NCBI GenBank assembly: GCA_903935335.1
Contig: CAIZRG010000021.1
Coordinates: 1 to 60,908 of the forward strand
Length of the DNA: 60,908 bases
Direction of reading: 5' to 3'
From: Oligoflexia bacterium
Lineage (GTDB): Bacteria > Bdellovibrionota > UBA1018
The notes under the pieces are model-generated. The model was not told where the DNA came from. It made no database searches and saw only the letters and a list, made by a program, of their open reading frames with translations. This document shows, in pieces, positions 18,872 through 28,084 of the stretch (positions are counted from its first letter, which is position 1; every line of letters begins with the position of its first letter). A program made the translations under genes and the position numbers.

Positions 18872-20775
18872 TGCAAAGTCTTTTCCTTCCAAATCTCAAA
18901 ACAAAGTAATGACCAGAGTAAATGAGAGTGATTAGCTTGCCCGTTTAAATGCTCCTGAACCAAAGATTGGACTTTCAAAGGATCCAAGATACCCTCTTTC
19001 TTCAGACGATTCGGATCTAAAAACTCCAATAAAATTTTTTTCATACCTCCCCGAAGCCAGTGTTTTAAGGGAATACTAAAGCCTTGTTTTTTTCGATATG
19101 AAATAGAATAAGGAACAGAATTCCCTAGACTCTGTCTTAATAAGACCTTGCTTTGTCCCCAACGAAACTTCAAATAAAAAGGGACTCGGGAAGAAAAATT
19201 TACGATTTCATTATCTAAAAAAGGAACTCGAACCTCAAGCCCATAGGCCATACTCGTACGATCAGACTTAGCCAAAACTGTATCCGTCAAAAAAGTTCTT
19301 AAAAAAACTTGGGCAATTTTATCTTCAGAACTCATGGGAGGAAAACTTGCTAAAAGCGTCTCAAATAATGGAGGTTCTGTTTTGATCGAACTATCTATGA
19401 TTAAAGATCTTACCTCCTGAGGTTTAAGAGGACCCACCATGCCAATGAAGGATTGAAAAAGTTCGGCTTCGTTTGGATACTGGAAAATCTGACTCATCTT
19501 TAAGCCAGGATGAACAAAACGGCCTAAACTCTCTTGAGAAACTAATTTTAATAAACGCTCAACTCCTTGAAAAGCTTGAATCCTAAGAGAACTGGGCACT
19601 TTTCTCCATTTTAACATCTGTCTCAAAATCCGCTGATAGGAATATCCAAAAAAAAGCTCATCTCCTCCATCTCCAGAAAGAGCGACAGTAACGTGATTTC
19701 GAGCAAATTTCGATAGAAGTAAACTTGAAAGCACCGTTGGATCTGCCAATGGCTGATCCAAGAAAACTGGGATTTGCTCCATGAGACTGAGTACATCTGA
19801 TTCATTCATTATCAAACAATGATTTTGAATCCCTAATGACTCCGCAACAAGCTTAGCATAAGGAGTTTCATCAAACTCCTTTTCATCATAACCCACAGAA
19901 AAAGACTGTAACCCTTCGGGCTGAATTTCTTGAGACACCTTAGCAATTAAGCTTGAATCAATCCCCCCGCTTAAGAAACAACCCACAGGAACATCAGCGA
20001 TCCATTGACGCTTGAGGACTCTTTTGAAAATATCCTGAAATTCTTCCACCCATTCCTGATCGGAACGCTTCTGAGTTGTACCTTGAGCTAGCATTTCATT
20101 GGGGTGCCAATAAGAATGAAATTCACCCTTGCCATCAAAAAACTCAAAAAACTGAGCAGGTGGAACTTGCCGAATCGCAGTAAAAATTGAATCCGGATAC
20201 GGCACATGACTAAACTGCAAATAATGAAATAAGGCCTGAGAATGAATCTCTTGAGAGATCCAAGGAACTTCCAAGAGAGACCGAACTCCTGAGGCAAAAG
20301 CTAATTGACCAGCAACCTGACTATAAAATAGCGGTTTAATACCAAAACGATCCCGAACCAAATACAGACGCGGTTTCCCTAAACGTAGATCTAAAATACC
20401 GATTGCAAACATCCCATTGAAATGACGAAAACAGGCGGAACCCCACTCCAAAAAAGCCTCTCCAATCACTTCCGTATCTGACTCAGTTCGAAAAACATGA
20501 CCTTTTTTTTCTAATTGGCTACGAAGATCCTGATAGTTATAAATTTCTCCGTTAAAGACGACTCGAACTCTTGAATCCGAAGCAAGAAAAGGTTGATTAG
20601 CCTGATCTGATAGATCAATGATTTTTAATCTTCTATGAATAAGAGCAACCTGATTTTGAATGTCTATTCCCTCAGCATCTGGTCCACGCATCCTCATTTG
20701 ATGAGACATCCTCTTGACTACCTCGGGATCAACTCGACTCCCTTCACGTAAGACTAAACCACTAATCCCGCACAT
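18868..20775 (-). CDS. Asparagine synthase (glutamine-hydrolysing) AsnB-type amidotransferase
   Basis: A 635-residue protein. It starts MCGISG, so processed Cys2 is the glutaminase nucleophile; an open frame upstream to 20838 is ignored for that reason. The class II glutaminase domain shows RGPDAEG and NGEIYNYQDLR. The synthetase domain has the pyrophosphate loop FLSGGIDSSLIA and SGDGGDELFFGY. It could make asparagine, but inside a polysaccharide operon such AsnB proteins often amidate sugar carboxylates, by analogy with exosortase-linked and O-antigen loci. That role is an inference. It overlaps both neighbours. Confidence 0.92.
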   Translation of the reverse strand: MCGISGLVLREGSRVDPEVVKRMSHQMRMRGPDAEGIDIQNQVALIHRRLKIIDLSDQANQPFLASDSRVRVVFNGEIYNYQDLRSQLEKKGHVFRTESDTEVIGEAFLEWGSACFRHFNGMFAIGILDLRLGKPRLYLVRDRFGIKPLFYSQVAGQLAFASGVRSLLEVPWISQEIHSQALFHYLQFSHVPYPDSIFTAIRQVPPAQFFEFFDGKGEFHSYWHPNEMLAQGTTQKRSDQEWVEEFQDIFKRVLKRQWIADVPVGCFLSGGIDSSLIAKVSQEIQPEGLQSFSVGYDEKEFDETPYAKLVAESLGIQNHCLIMNESDVLSLMEQIPVFLDQPLADPTVLSSLLLSKFARNHVTVALSGDGGDELFFGYSYQRILRQMLKWRKVPSSLRIQAFQGVERLLKLVSQESLGRFVHPGLKMSQIFQYPNEAELFQSFIGMVGPLKPQEVRSLIIDSSIKTEPPLFETLLASFPPMSSEDKIAQVFLRTFLTDTVLAKSDRTSMAYGLEVRVPFLDNEIVNFSSRVPFYLKFRWGQSKVLLRQSLGNSVPYSISYRKKQGFSIPLKHWLRGGMKKILLEFLDPNRLKKEGILDPLKVQSLVQEHLNGQANHSHLLWSLLCFEIWKEKTLQ

Positions 20776-21949
20776 ATTTGACCATTTCATTAAGAAATTT
20801 AGTTGAAATCTTCTTCCACTGAAACTCCTGGATAACACGCTTCCTTGCTGATGAACCGTAATGCAGCCTTTTTTCTTTTTGTTCGATACTTTTAAGCATC
20901 ACTTGAACAATCGCCCCCGTATCTTCTGGATCTACAATCCAGCCACTCACTTGATCTAAAACAACTTCTGGCATTCCTCCTGATAAACCTGCAATGCAAG
21001 GTTTACCACAAGACTGTGCTTCTAAAAGTACAATCCCAAATCCCTCAAAATTCGGAGTTACCCAATCTTCTCGAGACAGAAGAACAAAAACATCACAAAG
21101 AGAATAAATTTCACTTAAATTAAGATCTGAAACTTTCCCAATGAGTTTAACTGAATTTTGAATTCTAAGCTCTAAGATCAATCCTTCAAGACGATTTTGA
21201 TCAGGACCCTCTCCACAAATAAAATAAACAGACTTAGGATATCTTAAAATAACTTGAGCAAAAGCTTTTAAAGCAAAATCAATCCCCTTATAATCTTCTA
21301 ACCGAGAAACTGTCAAAAAAACAAAATCATTACCTAACTGAAAATTTTTCCTGAGCTTTGGATCTGAATCTTTTGGGAAAAAAACATCAGAATCTACTCC
21401 ATTGTAAATGACTTGACACTGAGATTGAGTGACATCTCCTTGACGAAACAAAACAGATTGAGTATATTGACTCACTGAAAAAACCTGAGCAGATTTTCTA
21501 AGGCTCCATCGCTTGATCCAATGAAGCTTTTTTCTAAGATTTTTTTTAAGATTTCGATTCGATTCTAAGATTTCAACTCCATGAACGATTGTAAAATAAG
21601 GAATATTTCTTATTAATTTGAATTTCATCCCTAAAAAACATGATACCGAACATGGAAGCCAAAGCAGATTCAAGATCACATCTGGATACCAAGTTTGATC
21701 TAACTCTCTTATTTTTATTAAAAATTGAAAAATAGAAATTAAATTATTTTTTGAAAGATTCATTCGGCAGGTTTCAAAAATGAAATTTTTATCCCAATAC
21801 ATATCCATTTCTGAATCTTTAGATTGAGGCGCTAAAACTTTGACTCTGACTTGGTCATTTTGAGCCAAACTTCTCGCTAGTTCAAAAGTGACTGTAGCAA
21901 CCCCACCCATTTTCGGTCGATAATCTGGAGAAAGAATCAAAATTCGCAT
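20762..21949 (-). CDS. GT4-family glycosyltransferase
   Basis: A 395-residue GT4 enzyme with the canonical N-terminus MRILILSPDYRPKMGGVATV, then FSVSQYTQSVLF, VIYNGVDSDVFFP, FVFLTVSRLEDYKGIDFAL, YFICGEGPDQNRLE and FEGFGIVLLEAQSCGKPCIAG with the E-x7-E pair. It overlaps the half-length gene upstream by 13 bases and asnB downstream by 14. The donor is not predictable. Confidence 0.92.
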   Translation of the reverse strand: MRILILSPDYRPKMGGVATVTFELARSLAQNDQVRVKVLAPQSKDSEMDMYWDKNFIFETCRMNLSKNNLISIFQFLIKIRELDQTWYPDVILNLLWLPCSVSCFLGMKFKLIRNIPYFTIVHGVEILESNRNLKKNLRKKLHWIKRWSLRKSAQVFSVSQYTQSVLFRQGDVTQSQCQVIYNGVDSDVFFPKDSDPKLRKNFQLGNDFVFLTVSRLEDYKGIDFALKAFAQVILRYPKSVYFICGEGPDQNRLEGLILELRIQNSVKLIGKVSDLNLSEIYSLCDVFVLLSREDWVTPNFEGFGIVLLEAQSCGKPCIAGLSGGMPEVVLDQVSGWIVDPEDTGAIVQVMLKSIEQKEKRLHYGSSARKRVIQEFQWKKISTKFLNEMVKYVRD

Positions 21950-22470
21950 AGATTTTGACCCTGAGTGGAAGAAAAAAATTTAACATAAACCTCTTCAAGA
22001 TTCTGACTGACTTGACTCAAGGGTATCACATCGACCCTTGAAAACGGCACATTCCATTGTTTAAAGAGGTACTCTTTCCAGGACAAATCAAACACTAAGT
22101 AACCCGTTGGCTTCAAATACCATGACCACTCATCTATAGGCGGCCAACGCCTCTGTAGAATTGATCGAATCAAGTGCACTAACGCATCACGCCAGTACAC
22201 TTGAAAGCTTCTTAACAAAGGAGCTTCAGATTTGAGTGAAGGAGTGACTAAAACTTTTTCATGGATATCAGTGAGTGCACTCCACATCTCAGAATCTGAA
22301 TCTGAAAAGACATGAATGACATCAAAAGTAGAAAGCTGATCTCTTTCTGCTTGAAATAAAGCGACATGATGTCCTTTCTGCCGCAATTCTTCTGCCAGCG
22401 ACTGTAACCACTGAGAAGCTTTCACTTCTTTTGATAAAAACTCCCAATGAGGGAGAAAAACTATTCTCAT
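21937..22470 (-). CDS. Half-length GT-B N-terminal-domain-like protein
   Basis: A 177-residue protein starting MRIVFLPHWEFLSKEVKASQ with a region like the acceptor half of a GT4 enzyme (LAEELRQKGHHVALFQAE, then FDVIHVFSDSDSE). It ends at about the place where the interdomain linker would begin; the donor-binding half and the E-x7-E motif are absent. The frame is clean and overlaps the downstream GT4 start by 13 bases, so it looks like a real small gene rather than a fresh truncation. It may pair with another GT or have lost catalysis. It is first in the minus operon, diverging from the gene at 22539. Confidence 0.55.
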   Translation of the reverse strand: MRIVFLPHWEFLSKEVKASQWLQSLAEELRQKGHHVALFQAERDQLSTFDVIHVFSDSDSEMWSALTDIHEKVLVTPSLKSEAPLLRSFQVYWRDALVHLIRSILQRRWPPIDEWSWYLKPTGYLVFDLSWKEYLFKQWNVPFSRVDVIPLSQVSQNLEEVYVKFFSSTQGQNLCEF

Positions 22471-22538
22471 TTTAAATTCCTAAAAAACTGGAGTCCTTTA
22501 AGAAATAGTAACAGAATAAATAAGAGATCTGAAACCCT

Positions 22539-23600
22539 ATGAAAATACTTTTTTCTACTTATCCGTTAGCCTTTCAGAATCCTGGAGGTGGAGAACAAGT
22601 CTTCAAAGCAACTCGATCCCATCTTCAAACGATGGGAATACAGGTAGATACCTATGATGTATGGAAACACACTCCTGAAAACTTGCATGATTATCAAATC
22701 ATTCACTATTTTTCCTGTATTCAACCCTCATTTTGGAAGTTTGTTAAAACGCATTGTCCCAAAACTCCACTCGTAGTCACTCCTATTTTTTTTAGAGAAA
22801 AGAAATTTTTAAAATCATTTTCTGAGTGGCAACGCAAACTCACTCTCCAAATGACTAAACAAAATGACCCTTTTACTTTTCCCGATTATTGGCTCCCTGC
22901 AACACAAACAGAATTACAATCTTTAAGAAATTCTTATCAAATAAAATCAGAGAAAATGTCAGTTTTGCCTCATGGAGTCGAAGATCTATTTAAAAAAGCT
23001 ACGCCAAATATTTTTCAGAATGAGTTTAAAATTAACGAATCCTTCATTCTTCATGTGGGTCGCTTCCATCCTGTAAAAAATCAACTCACTCTGATTCAAG
23101 CGATGAGCAAATTTAAAAGTTATGGAATTTTTATAGGAAGTCCAGATATAGGCCAAGAGGAATACTACTTCAAGTGCAAAAAACTCGCAGCTGAAGTAGA
23201 AACAAAAACCTTTGGAAAAACTCGTTTTCTCTTTATTCCCCGACTCAACCACGAAAACCCCCTATTAGCATCAGCCTATGCTGCAGCCGATATTTTTATC
23301 CTTCCAAGTCACTTTGAAACTTTTGGACTTTGTGCTTTTGAAGCTCAATTAGCTGGTGCAAAATTGGTTTTATCAAACAAAATGCTGACAGCTTCCATTT
23401 TTAAAGACTGTGCATTCTTTGTTGATCCTAACAGAAGTGAGCAGATCGCCTTTACTTTACAAGAAGCTTTAAAAGCCCCTAAAAATCCTAAAAATTCTTT
23501 TTTCTTAAAAAAATACGCTTGGAACAGTCTCTGTCGTGATCTGCTTGAGATTTATCAATCGATTACTTTAAATTCTCAACAGGGTTTTAAAAAATGCTAA
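22539..23600 (+). CDS. GT4-family glycosyltransferase
   Basis: A 353-residue GT4 enzyme. N-terminus MKILFSTYPLAFQNPGGGEQ; a DYWLPATQTELQSL linker; VLPHGVEDLF; FILHVGRFHPVKNQLTLIQA; and FETFGLCAFEAQLAGAKLV with the E-x7-E pair. It is slightly short for the family. Its stop overlaps the flippase start by seven bases, so the two form an operon. Confidence 0.88.
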   Translation: MKILFSTYPLAFQNPGGGEQVFKATRSHLQTMGIQVDTYDVWKHTPENLHDYQIIHYFSCIQPSFWKFVKTHCPKTPLVVTPIFFREKKFLKSFSEWQRKLTLQMTKQNDPFTFPDYWLPATQTELQSLRNSYQIKSEKMSVLPHGVEDLFKKATPNIFQNEFKINESFILHVGRFHPVKNQLTLIQAMSKFKSYGIFIGSPDIGQEEYYFKCKKLAAEVETKTFGKTRFLFIPRLNHENPLLASAYAAADIFILPSHFETFGLCAFEAQLAGAKLVLSNKMLTASIFKDCAFFVDPNRSEQIAFTLQEALKAPKNPKNSFFLKKYAWNSLCRDLLEIYQSITLNSQQGFKKC

Positions 23601-24913
23601 AATCTTATCGCCGTATGACCTTAAAAATCCTAGCTTCAAAATCTTTTTACTCACTCAGCATATCAATAACAGGAAATATTCTAATATCAGTCTTTGGATT
23701 CATCACCTCTATTTTAGTTTTAAGACGAGCAGATACTGAAAACATTGCTTTGATTTATCCATTACTAGGAATCCTTATGATAACAGAACAACTGAGTGAC
23801 CTGGGTTTATCTAATTCCTTAATTCAGGTAGCTGCCTCTCTTTGGAATACCTATCCAGCCAAAGCTTTAAATCTATGTAATATGATTCTAAAGATAAGAG
23901 GACTCCTGACTATTCTGGTGGTCACTCTAGGCGTTTTTTTATCTAAATGGATTTCACTCCTTATTTTTAAAACACCTGATCATTCTTATTGGGTTAAAAT
24001 TACAATTTTAATTTGCATTGTTTCTTTATTAAATAATTTTCATATCAATTTTTTACAAATTACTTCTCAATTTAAAAAACAGTTTGTGATTCGAGTTCTT
24101 CCTCACCTTAGCAAGATGCTTCTCCTTTTGTTTTGTTTTTATACCCATCAACTAAATTTTAATTTTTTATTTTTTGGTTTTTTTTTAGTTCCCTTTTTTT
24201 CTTTCGCTTTATCCATTTTAGTCTCTGATTTCCCTTATCTTCGCAACCCAGGCGGCTTCACTCTTGAAGTCACTGAGACACTTCATCTTTCAAAATGGAT
24301 TTTAATCTCAACTCTCTGTGTGTCTTTCATGGGTCAAATTGACCTATTCATGCTTCGATCTTTAAGTTCTCCAGAGGAACTCGCTCGATACATGGGGGGT
24401 TCTCGCCTTGCCTCAGTCTTCATGATCTTAAATTCCTCTTTAGTCGCTGTTTTATTGCCTAAGGTTTCTGCCTACCAAACCAAACATGAACTCCGTGCCT
24501 ACTTCCTAAGAAGTTTAAAGCTTTTACCTATTATCCTTGTTCTAACTCTGATCGCTTTTATTTTAGCTCCAGCTTTCATTCATCTCACTTTAAGTCAAAA
24601 ATATGACACTTCTATTCCTGTCTTTCGAACATTTTTTATTCAATTTGGGATTGATCTTTTTATCACGCCCATCTCTCTTATTCTTTACAAGCTTCACAAA
24701 GCTCATCTTTTTTCAATATTGAATTTCATTCAACTTTTTTTATTTTCTTTAATGAACTTTCTCTTAATCCCATCACTCGGAGCTCAAGGTGTTGCTCTGA
24801 GTGGACTTTCTATCCGAGTCTTTGCTCTATTTTTTATCCTCTGGATTTTTAAAAAAAATTATTTAAATGCAATGAGCTGGCACTCCCCCAATCACAGCTC
24901 TAGGGCCGAATGA
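23594..24913 (+). CDS. Polysaccharide flippase (Wzx-like)
   Basis: A 439-residue integral membrane protein with about 12 hydrophobic segments and loops such as EQLSDLGLSNSLIQVA in the first third, the hallmark of oligosaccharide flippases of the MOP superfamily. It would move the lipid-linked repeat unit across the inner membrane. Base composition is T-rich, as expected for a membrane protein. Its last 51 bases overlap in antisense with the 3' end of the acyltransferase gene on the other strand. Confidence 0.85.
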   Translation: MLKSYRRMTLKILASKSFYSLSISITGNILISVFGFITSILVLRRADTENIALIYPLLGILMITEQLSDLGLSNSLIQVAASLWNTYPAKALNLCNMILKIRGLLTILVVTLGVFLSKWISLLIFKTPDHSYWVKITILICIVSLLNNFHINFLQITSQFKKQFVIRVLPHLSKMLLLLFCFYTHQLNFNFLFFGFFLVPFFSFALSILVSDFPYLRNPGGFTLEVTETLHLSKWILISTLCVSFMGQIDLFMLRSLSSPEELARYMGGSRLASVFMILNSSLVAVLLPKVSAYQTKHELRAYFLRSLKLLPIILVLTLIAFILAPAFIHLTLSQKYDTSIPVFRTFFIQFGIDLFITPISLILYKLHKAHLFSILNFIQLFLFSLMNFLLIPSLGAQGVALSGLSIRVFALFFILWIFKKNYLNAMSWHSPNHSSRAE

Positions 24914-25432
24914 GTGCGTTACAACGCTATTAGCTCCAACTACTGTATGATCCCCAAGCTCAATGCCTTTAACAATAACCACGCCTGTACCAAGCCAGAC
25001 ATTCTGACTGATGTGAATGGGGTGACTTGTTTCTTTTTGATCTCGGATGGGAGTTTGATAGTCATCGTAAGAATGATGACTATCAATGATTGTGACTTGG
25101 TGAGCAAAAATACAATGATCTCCAATGGTCACCTGAGTTTTAACAGAAATCAGGTCCCTCTTTCCAATGTAGACGCGGGCCCCAATCAGAAGCCTTCCCC
25201 CCGAATGAATGATCAGCTCAGCACCTTGATCAATCACGACATCATCACCTATTTCTAAAAAACCTCCCCTCTCCAATGTGATGATGCAATGCCCGCGAAG
25301 CTCGACATTTTTTCCAATCAGAGCTCCTTGGTGGCGAAGACGAGCTAGCTTAAACCTAGCCCCCACTTGAGCTAAAATCCGGCCCAGCACTTGATTCACT
25401 AAAAAAATAAAAGACAAGAGCTTCTGAAACAC
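24863..25432 (-). CDS. Left-handed beta-helix (hexapeptide) acyltransferase
   Basis: A 189-residue protein with hexapeptide repeats from about residue 38: ALIGKNVEL, FLEIGDDVVI, RLLIGARVYIG, VTIGDHCIF, then the loop VTIIDSHHSYDD with the catalytic histidine region, NVWLGTGVVIVKGIELGDHT and GANSVVT, ending GGVPA. This is the O-acetyltransferase layout of the WbbJ/NodL/maltose acetyltransferase group. It probably acetylates a sugar of the polymer using acetyl-CoA. Start GTG 25432 has AAGGA upstream. Confidence 0.85.
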   Translation of the reverse strand: MFQKLLSFIFLVNQVLGRILAQVGARFKLARLRHQGALIGKNVELRGHCIITLERGGFLEIGDDVVIDQGAELIIHSGGRLLIGARVYIGKRDLISVKTQVTIGDHCIFAHQVTIIDSHHSYDDYQTPIRDQKETSHPIHISQNVWLGTGVVIVKGIELGDHTVVGANSVVTHSFGPRAVIGGVPAHCI

Positions 25433-25477
25433 TCTTCCTTATTTTAACACAGTGTAAATTCTGGTTAAAATAAAGAA

Positions 25478-26944
25478 ATGGACAAAAAATTCATAAAGGG
25501 ACTATTGGCTTTCTTAGGATTCATCTTAGGCAATGTCTTATATACCCTCACTTTTAAGGTAATTGCTTACTTTCTCTTTATAATTGCTGGGTGCACTATC
25601 TTATTTGCACCCATGAATATTTGTATTTTTATTTTTTTTCTGTATCTTGGAGTCGAAGGATTTGCTAAACTTTTGTCAGCATACAATCCGATCATTCACG
25701 TCGGTGCTGACATCTTTATTTTTAGCCTTTGGAGTCGAATTGGATTTCGGCTCATCACACGTCAAGCTCAAATTCCAAGGCAATTTCCTCCTCTGACTCT
25801 TCTTTTTATCATTCATTTCTGTTGGTTTAGTATCACTATCTTAAACCCTTATTCCTTAAGCTTTCTTGCATCTCTAGCAGGGATGAAACTTTATGTAACC
25901 ATTATCAGTCTGTATTTTTTTGGATATGCCTTAGCCGAAAGTATAGATCAAGTTCGATTTTTTATGATCCCATGGGTGATTGTTGCCTTCTTTCAAACAG
26001 GGACTTCTCTTTACCAAGCGTCCATAGGTCCCTCGAGTGTTCTTTCCATTAGCCCCTATTATGGATATGCTTTAGAAAAACTAGGTAATTATGCCTTTAG
26101 ACCCTTTGGGTTAACCAGCCTTCCGGGTCTACCCAGCATCTTCATTTATCTAGCCGCCCCCTTCCTCATCTATTTTATTTTTTACTCTAAGAATTTTTGG
26201 TATGCTCTTTTTTTAGCAGCTATTCTTCCTTTTTCTGGAATCACTCTTTTTGTTTGTCAAATACGATCAGCGTTATTAAAAAGTTTATTTGGAATTTTTT
26301 CTTATTTTTTAATAACACTTTCCCGATTTCCCTCACTCAATCACAAGACGAAAAAGATTCTCCTCATGGGAGTTCCCCTTTGTATTGGAAGTCTTTTTAT
26401 TACTGGGCCTTTTTTAACTCAACAGCTTTTAAAACAACATGCGGATAATCAAAGAGCAATTGAAAGAAGCCTGACTTTATTTGATTACAACAATGTATCT
26501 CAAGCGAGGGATGGAGCTTTAAATCGATTTCTCACTTATGCCAAATTAGCTCCTTTAGGAGCCGGGCTTTCTCGAGTCGGAGCTGCTGCTGGAAAATTTG
26601 CTAACCTCAATGAAGTGGATCGAAATTTTCCATTCACTTTTTTTTCAGATAATCTCTGGGTTGAACTTGTTGTTGACCTGGGGCTTCCAGGGACATTTAT
26701 TTATACTTGTATTTTAGTGATGATCTTTTTTTATGGAATCTCAAATTATTTAAGACTTCAGAATGAAGCCTTAAAAGGAATTTATGGAGCCATCCTTTGT
26801 GCACTGATAGCCATCTTCCTAGGAGCTTATGGAGCTGAGCCTTTGCTCTATAACCCAGAAGGCTCGTTCTTTTGGTTTTTTTCTGGGGTCCTCATGAGAC
26901 TCCCCAGTCTCGATCAATCTCCAACAAAAGATGACCTACCGTAA
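25478..26944 (+). CDS. O-antigen polymerase/ligase-like membrane protein (Wzy-like)
   Basis: A 488-residue protein with about ten hydrophobic helices and a large periplasmic loop (about 320-400) carrying SLTLFDYNNVSQARDGALNR and the end segment FFSDNLWVELVVDLGLPG. The last phrase matches the O-antigen ligase/polymerase family pattern of a D/N-x-x-W/Y ... E-x-G-x-x-G segment after the loop. It would polymerise flipped repeat units. It abuts the convergent GT4 gene with one base between stops. Confidence 0.78.
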   Translation: MDKKFIKGLLAFLGFILGNVLYTLTFKVIAYFLFIIAGCTILFAPMNICIFIFFLYLGVEGFAKLLSAYNPIIHVGADIFIFSLWSRIGFRLITRQAQIPRQFPPLTLLFIIHFCWFSITILNPYSLSFLASLAGMKLYVTIISLYFFGYALAESIDQVRFFMIPWVIVAFFQTGTSLYQASIGPSSVLSISPYYGYALEKLGNYAFRPFGLTSLPGLPSIFIYLAAPFLIYFIFYSKNFWYALFLAAILPFSGITLFVCQIRSALLKSLFGIFSYFLITLSRFPSLNHKTKKILLMGVPLCIGSLFITGPFLTQQLLKQHADNQRAIERSLTLFDYNNVSQARDGALNRFLTYAKLAPLGAGLSRVGAAAGKFANLNEVDRNFPFTFFSDNLWVELVVDLGLPGTFIYTCILVMIFFYGISNYLRLQNEALKGIYGAILCALIAIFLGAYGAEPLLYNPEGSFFWFFSGVLMRLPSLDQSPTKDDLP

Positions 26945-26945
26945 A

Positions 26946-28058
26946 CTAGGAAAGACAAACTTTAAGAAAGTCTCTTGTCTTTAATAATTGCTGGATAGGG
27001 TTAGAAAGCTGATCCGCTCGAATCTTCCCATTTTGACCCAGTACCGCTCTTTTCTCTGAAGATCCAATCAGCTCTTTTAAAACTGGGACTAAAAGTTCAC
27101 TCTGTGGTTTAGAAATCAAAATCCCAGCCTCCTCGGTCACAATTTCATCAACCCCACCACCTGCAACCCCTACCGTTGGCAATCCAGCATACATAGCCTC
27201 GATAAAAGAGATCCCAAAAGTTTCTGGCATTAAATTAGGTTGTATAAATACATCAGAAGCCAAAAGAAGCTCAGAAACATCACTGCGCTGACCTAAAAAC
27301 TGGACTCTCTCCCCTAAACCTAATTGATGAGAATAGCGAACCATCTGGTCAAAATAAGTTTTTTCATGCCCTCTCTGAGCTCCTCCAGCAAACAAAGCAA
27401 CCCACTCAGGACTGTCTTTTAATTCGGATAATGCCTCAAGAACTAGGGAATGACCCTTAGATTTTTCCATTCGACTTGCCTGAAAAAGAACAACTGCAGA
27501 TTCTGAGATTTTTAGATTTTCTCTTACCCTTTTCCTTACAGCTCTGGGATCCAAAAGGGGTGGCTTTCGCACGGGGCAGTAGATCACCTCAGTTCTAACC
27601 CCAGGATACTGCTCTTGAACAGATTTGAGTGTGTATCGACTATTGCAAATAACCCATTCAGGCTTAGATCTAAAGGCAGTGAGCTCTACCCAACTTTTCC
27701 CCGTCAAAAAATCATGTGCCCAAAAAACAAGAGGGAGTCCTACTTTATGAATGATAGAACCAAAAATTCCAATAATCCAAGGAGAATGACAAATCACAAT
27801 ATCAAAAAAAGATTTTTTAAGTAGATCTTCTAACCTTGATCTTGAGGAAATTAAGGTATGAGGATACCTCCAGTTTGTTTTACCTAAATCATGAACCTGG
27901 ACGTTTAAAGCAGTAAGCTCACTCCAAAGCCTACCTGGGAAGCATAGGGCAAATTCTTGCTCAAAATCAGAAATCTCACTTTGAATCGCAGCAAAAGTCA
28001 GTAAAGTGGTCTCAATTCCTCCAAATAAATTCCCACTGTAGATATGAAGGATGCGCAT
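26946..28058 (-). CDS. GT4-family glycosyltransferase
   Basis: A 370-residue GT4 enzyme: MRILHIYSGNLFGGIETTLL at the N-terminus, WVICNSRYTLKSV, VIYCPVRKPPL, VLFQASRMEKSKGHSLVLEA, and PETFGISFIEAMYAGLPTVG followed by GGGVDEI, with the E-x7-E pair. It is the last gene of the minus operon that begins with the Wzc-like gene at 32081, with 26 bases from the gene before. Confidence 0.92.
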   Translation of the reverse strand: MRILHIYSGNLFGGIETTLLTFAAIQSEISDFEQEFALCFPGRLWSELTALNVQVHDLGKTNWRYPHTLISSRSRLEDLLKKSFFDIVICHSPWIIGIFGSIIHKVGLPLVFWAHDFLTGKSWVELTAFRSKPEWVICNSRYTLKSVQEQYPGVRTEVIYCPVRKPPLLDPRAVRKRVRENLKISESAVVLFQASRMEKSKGHSLVLEALSELKDSPEWVALFAGGAQRGHEKTYFDQMVRYSHQLGLGERVQFLGQRSDVSELLLASDVFIQPNLMPETFGISFIEAMYAGLPTVGVAGGGVDEIVTEEAGILISKPQSELLVPVLKELIGSSEKRAVLGQNGKIRADQLSNPIQQLLKTRDFLKVCLS

Positions 28059-28084
28059 AATACTCAGTATGAACTAAATTCAAA

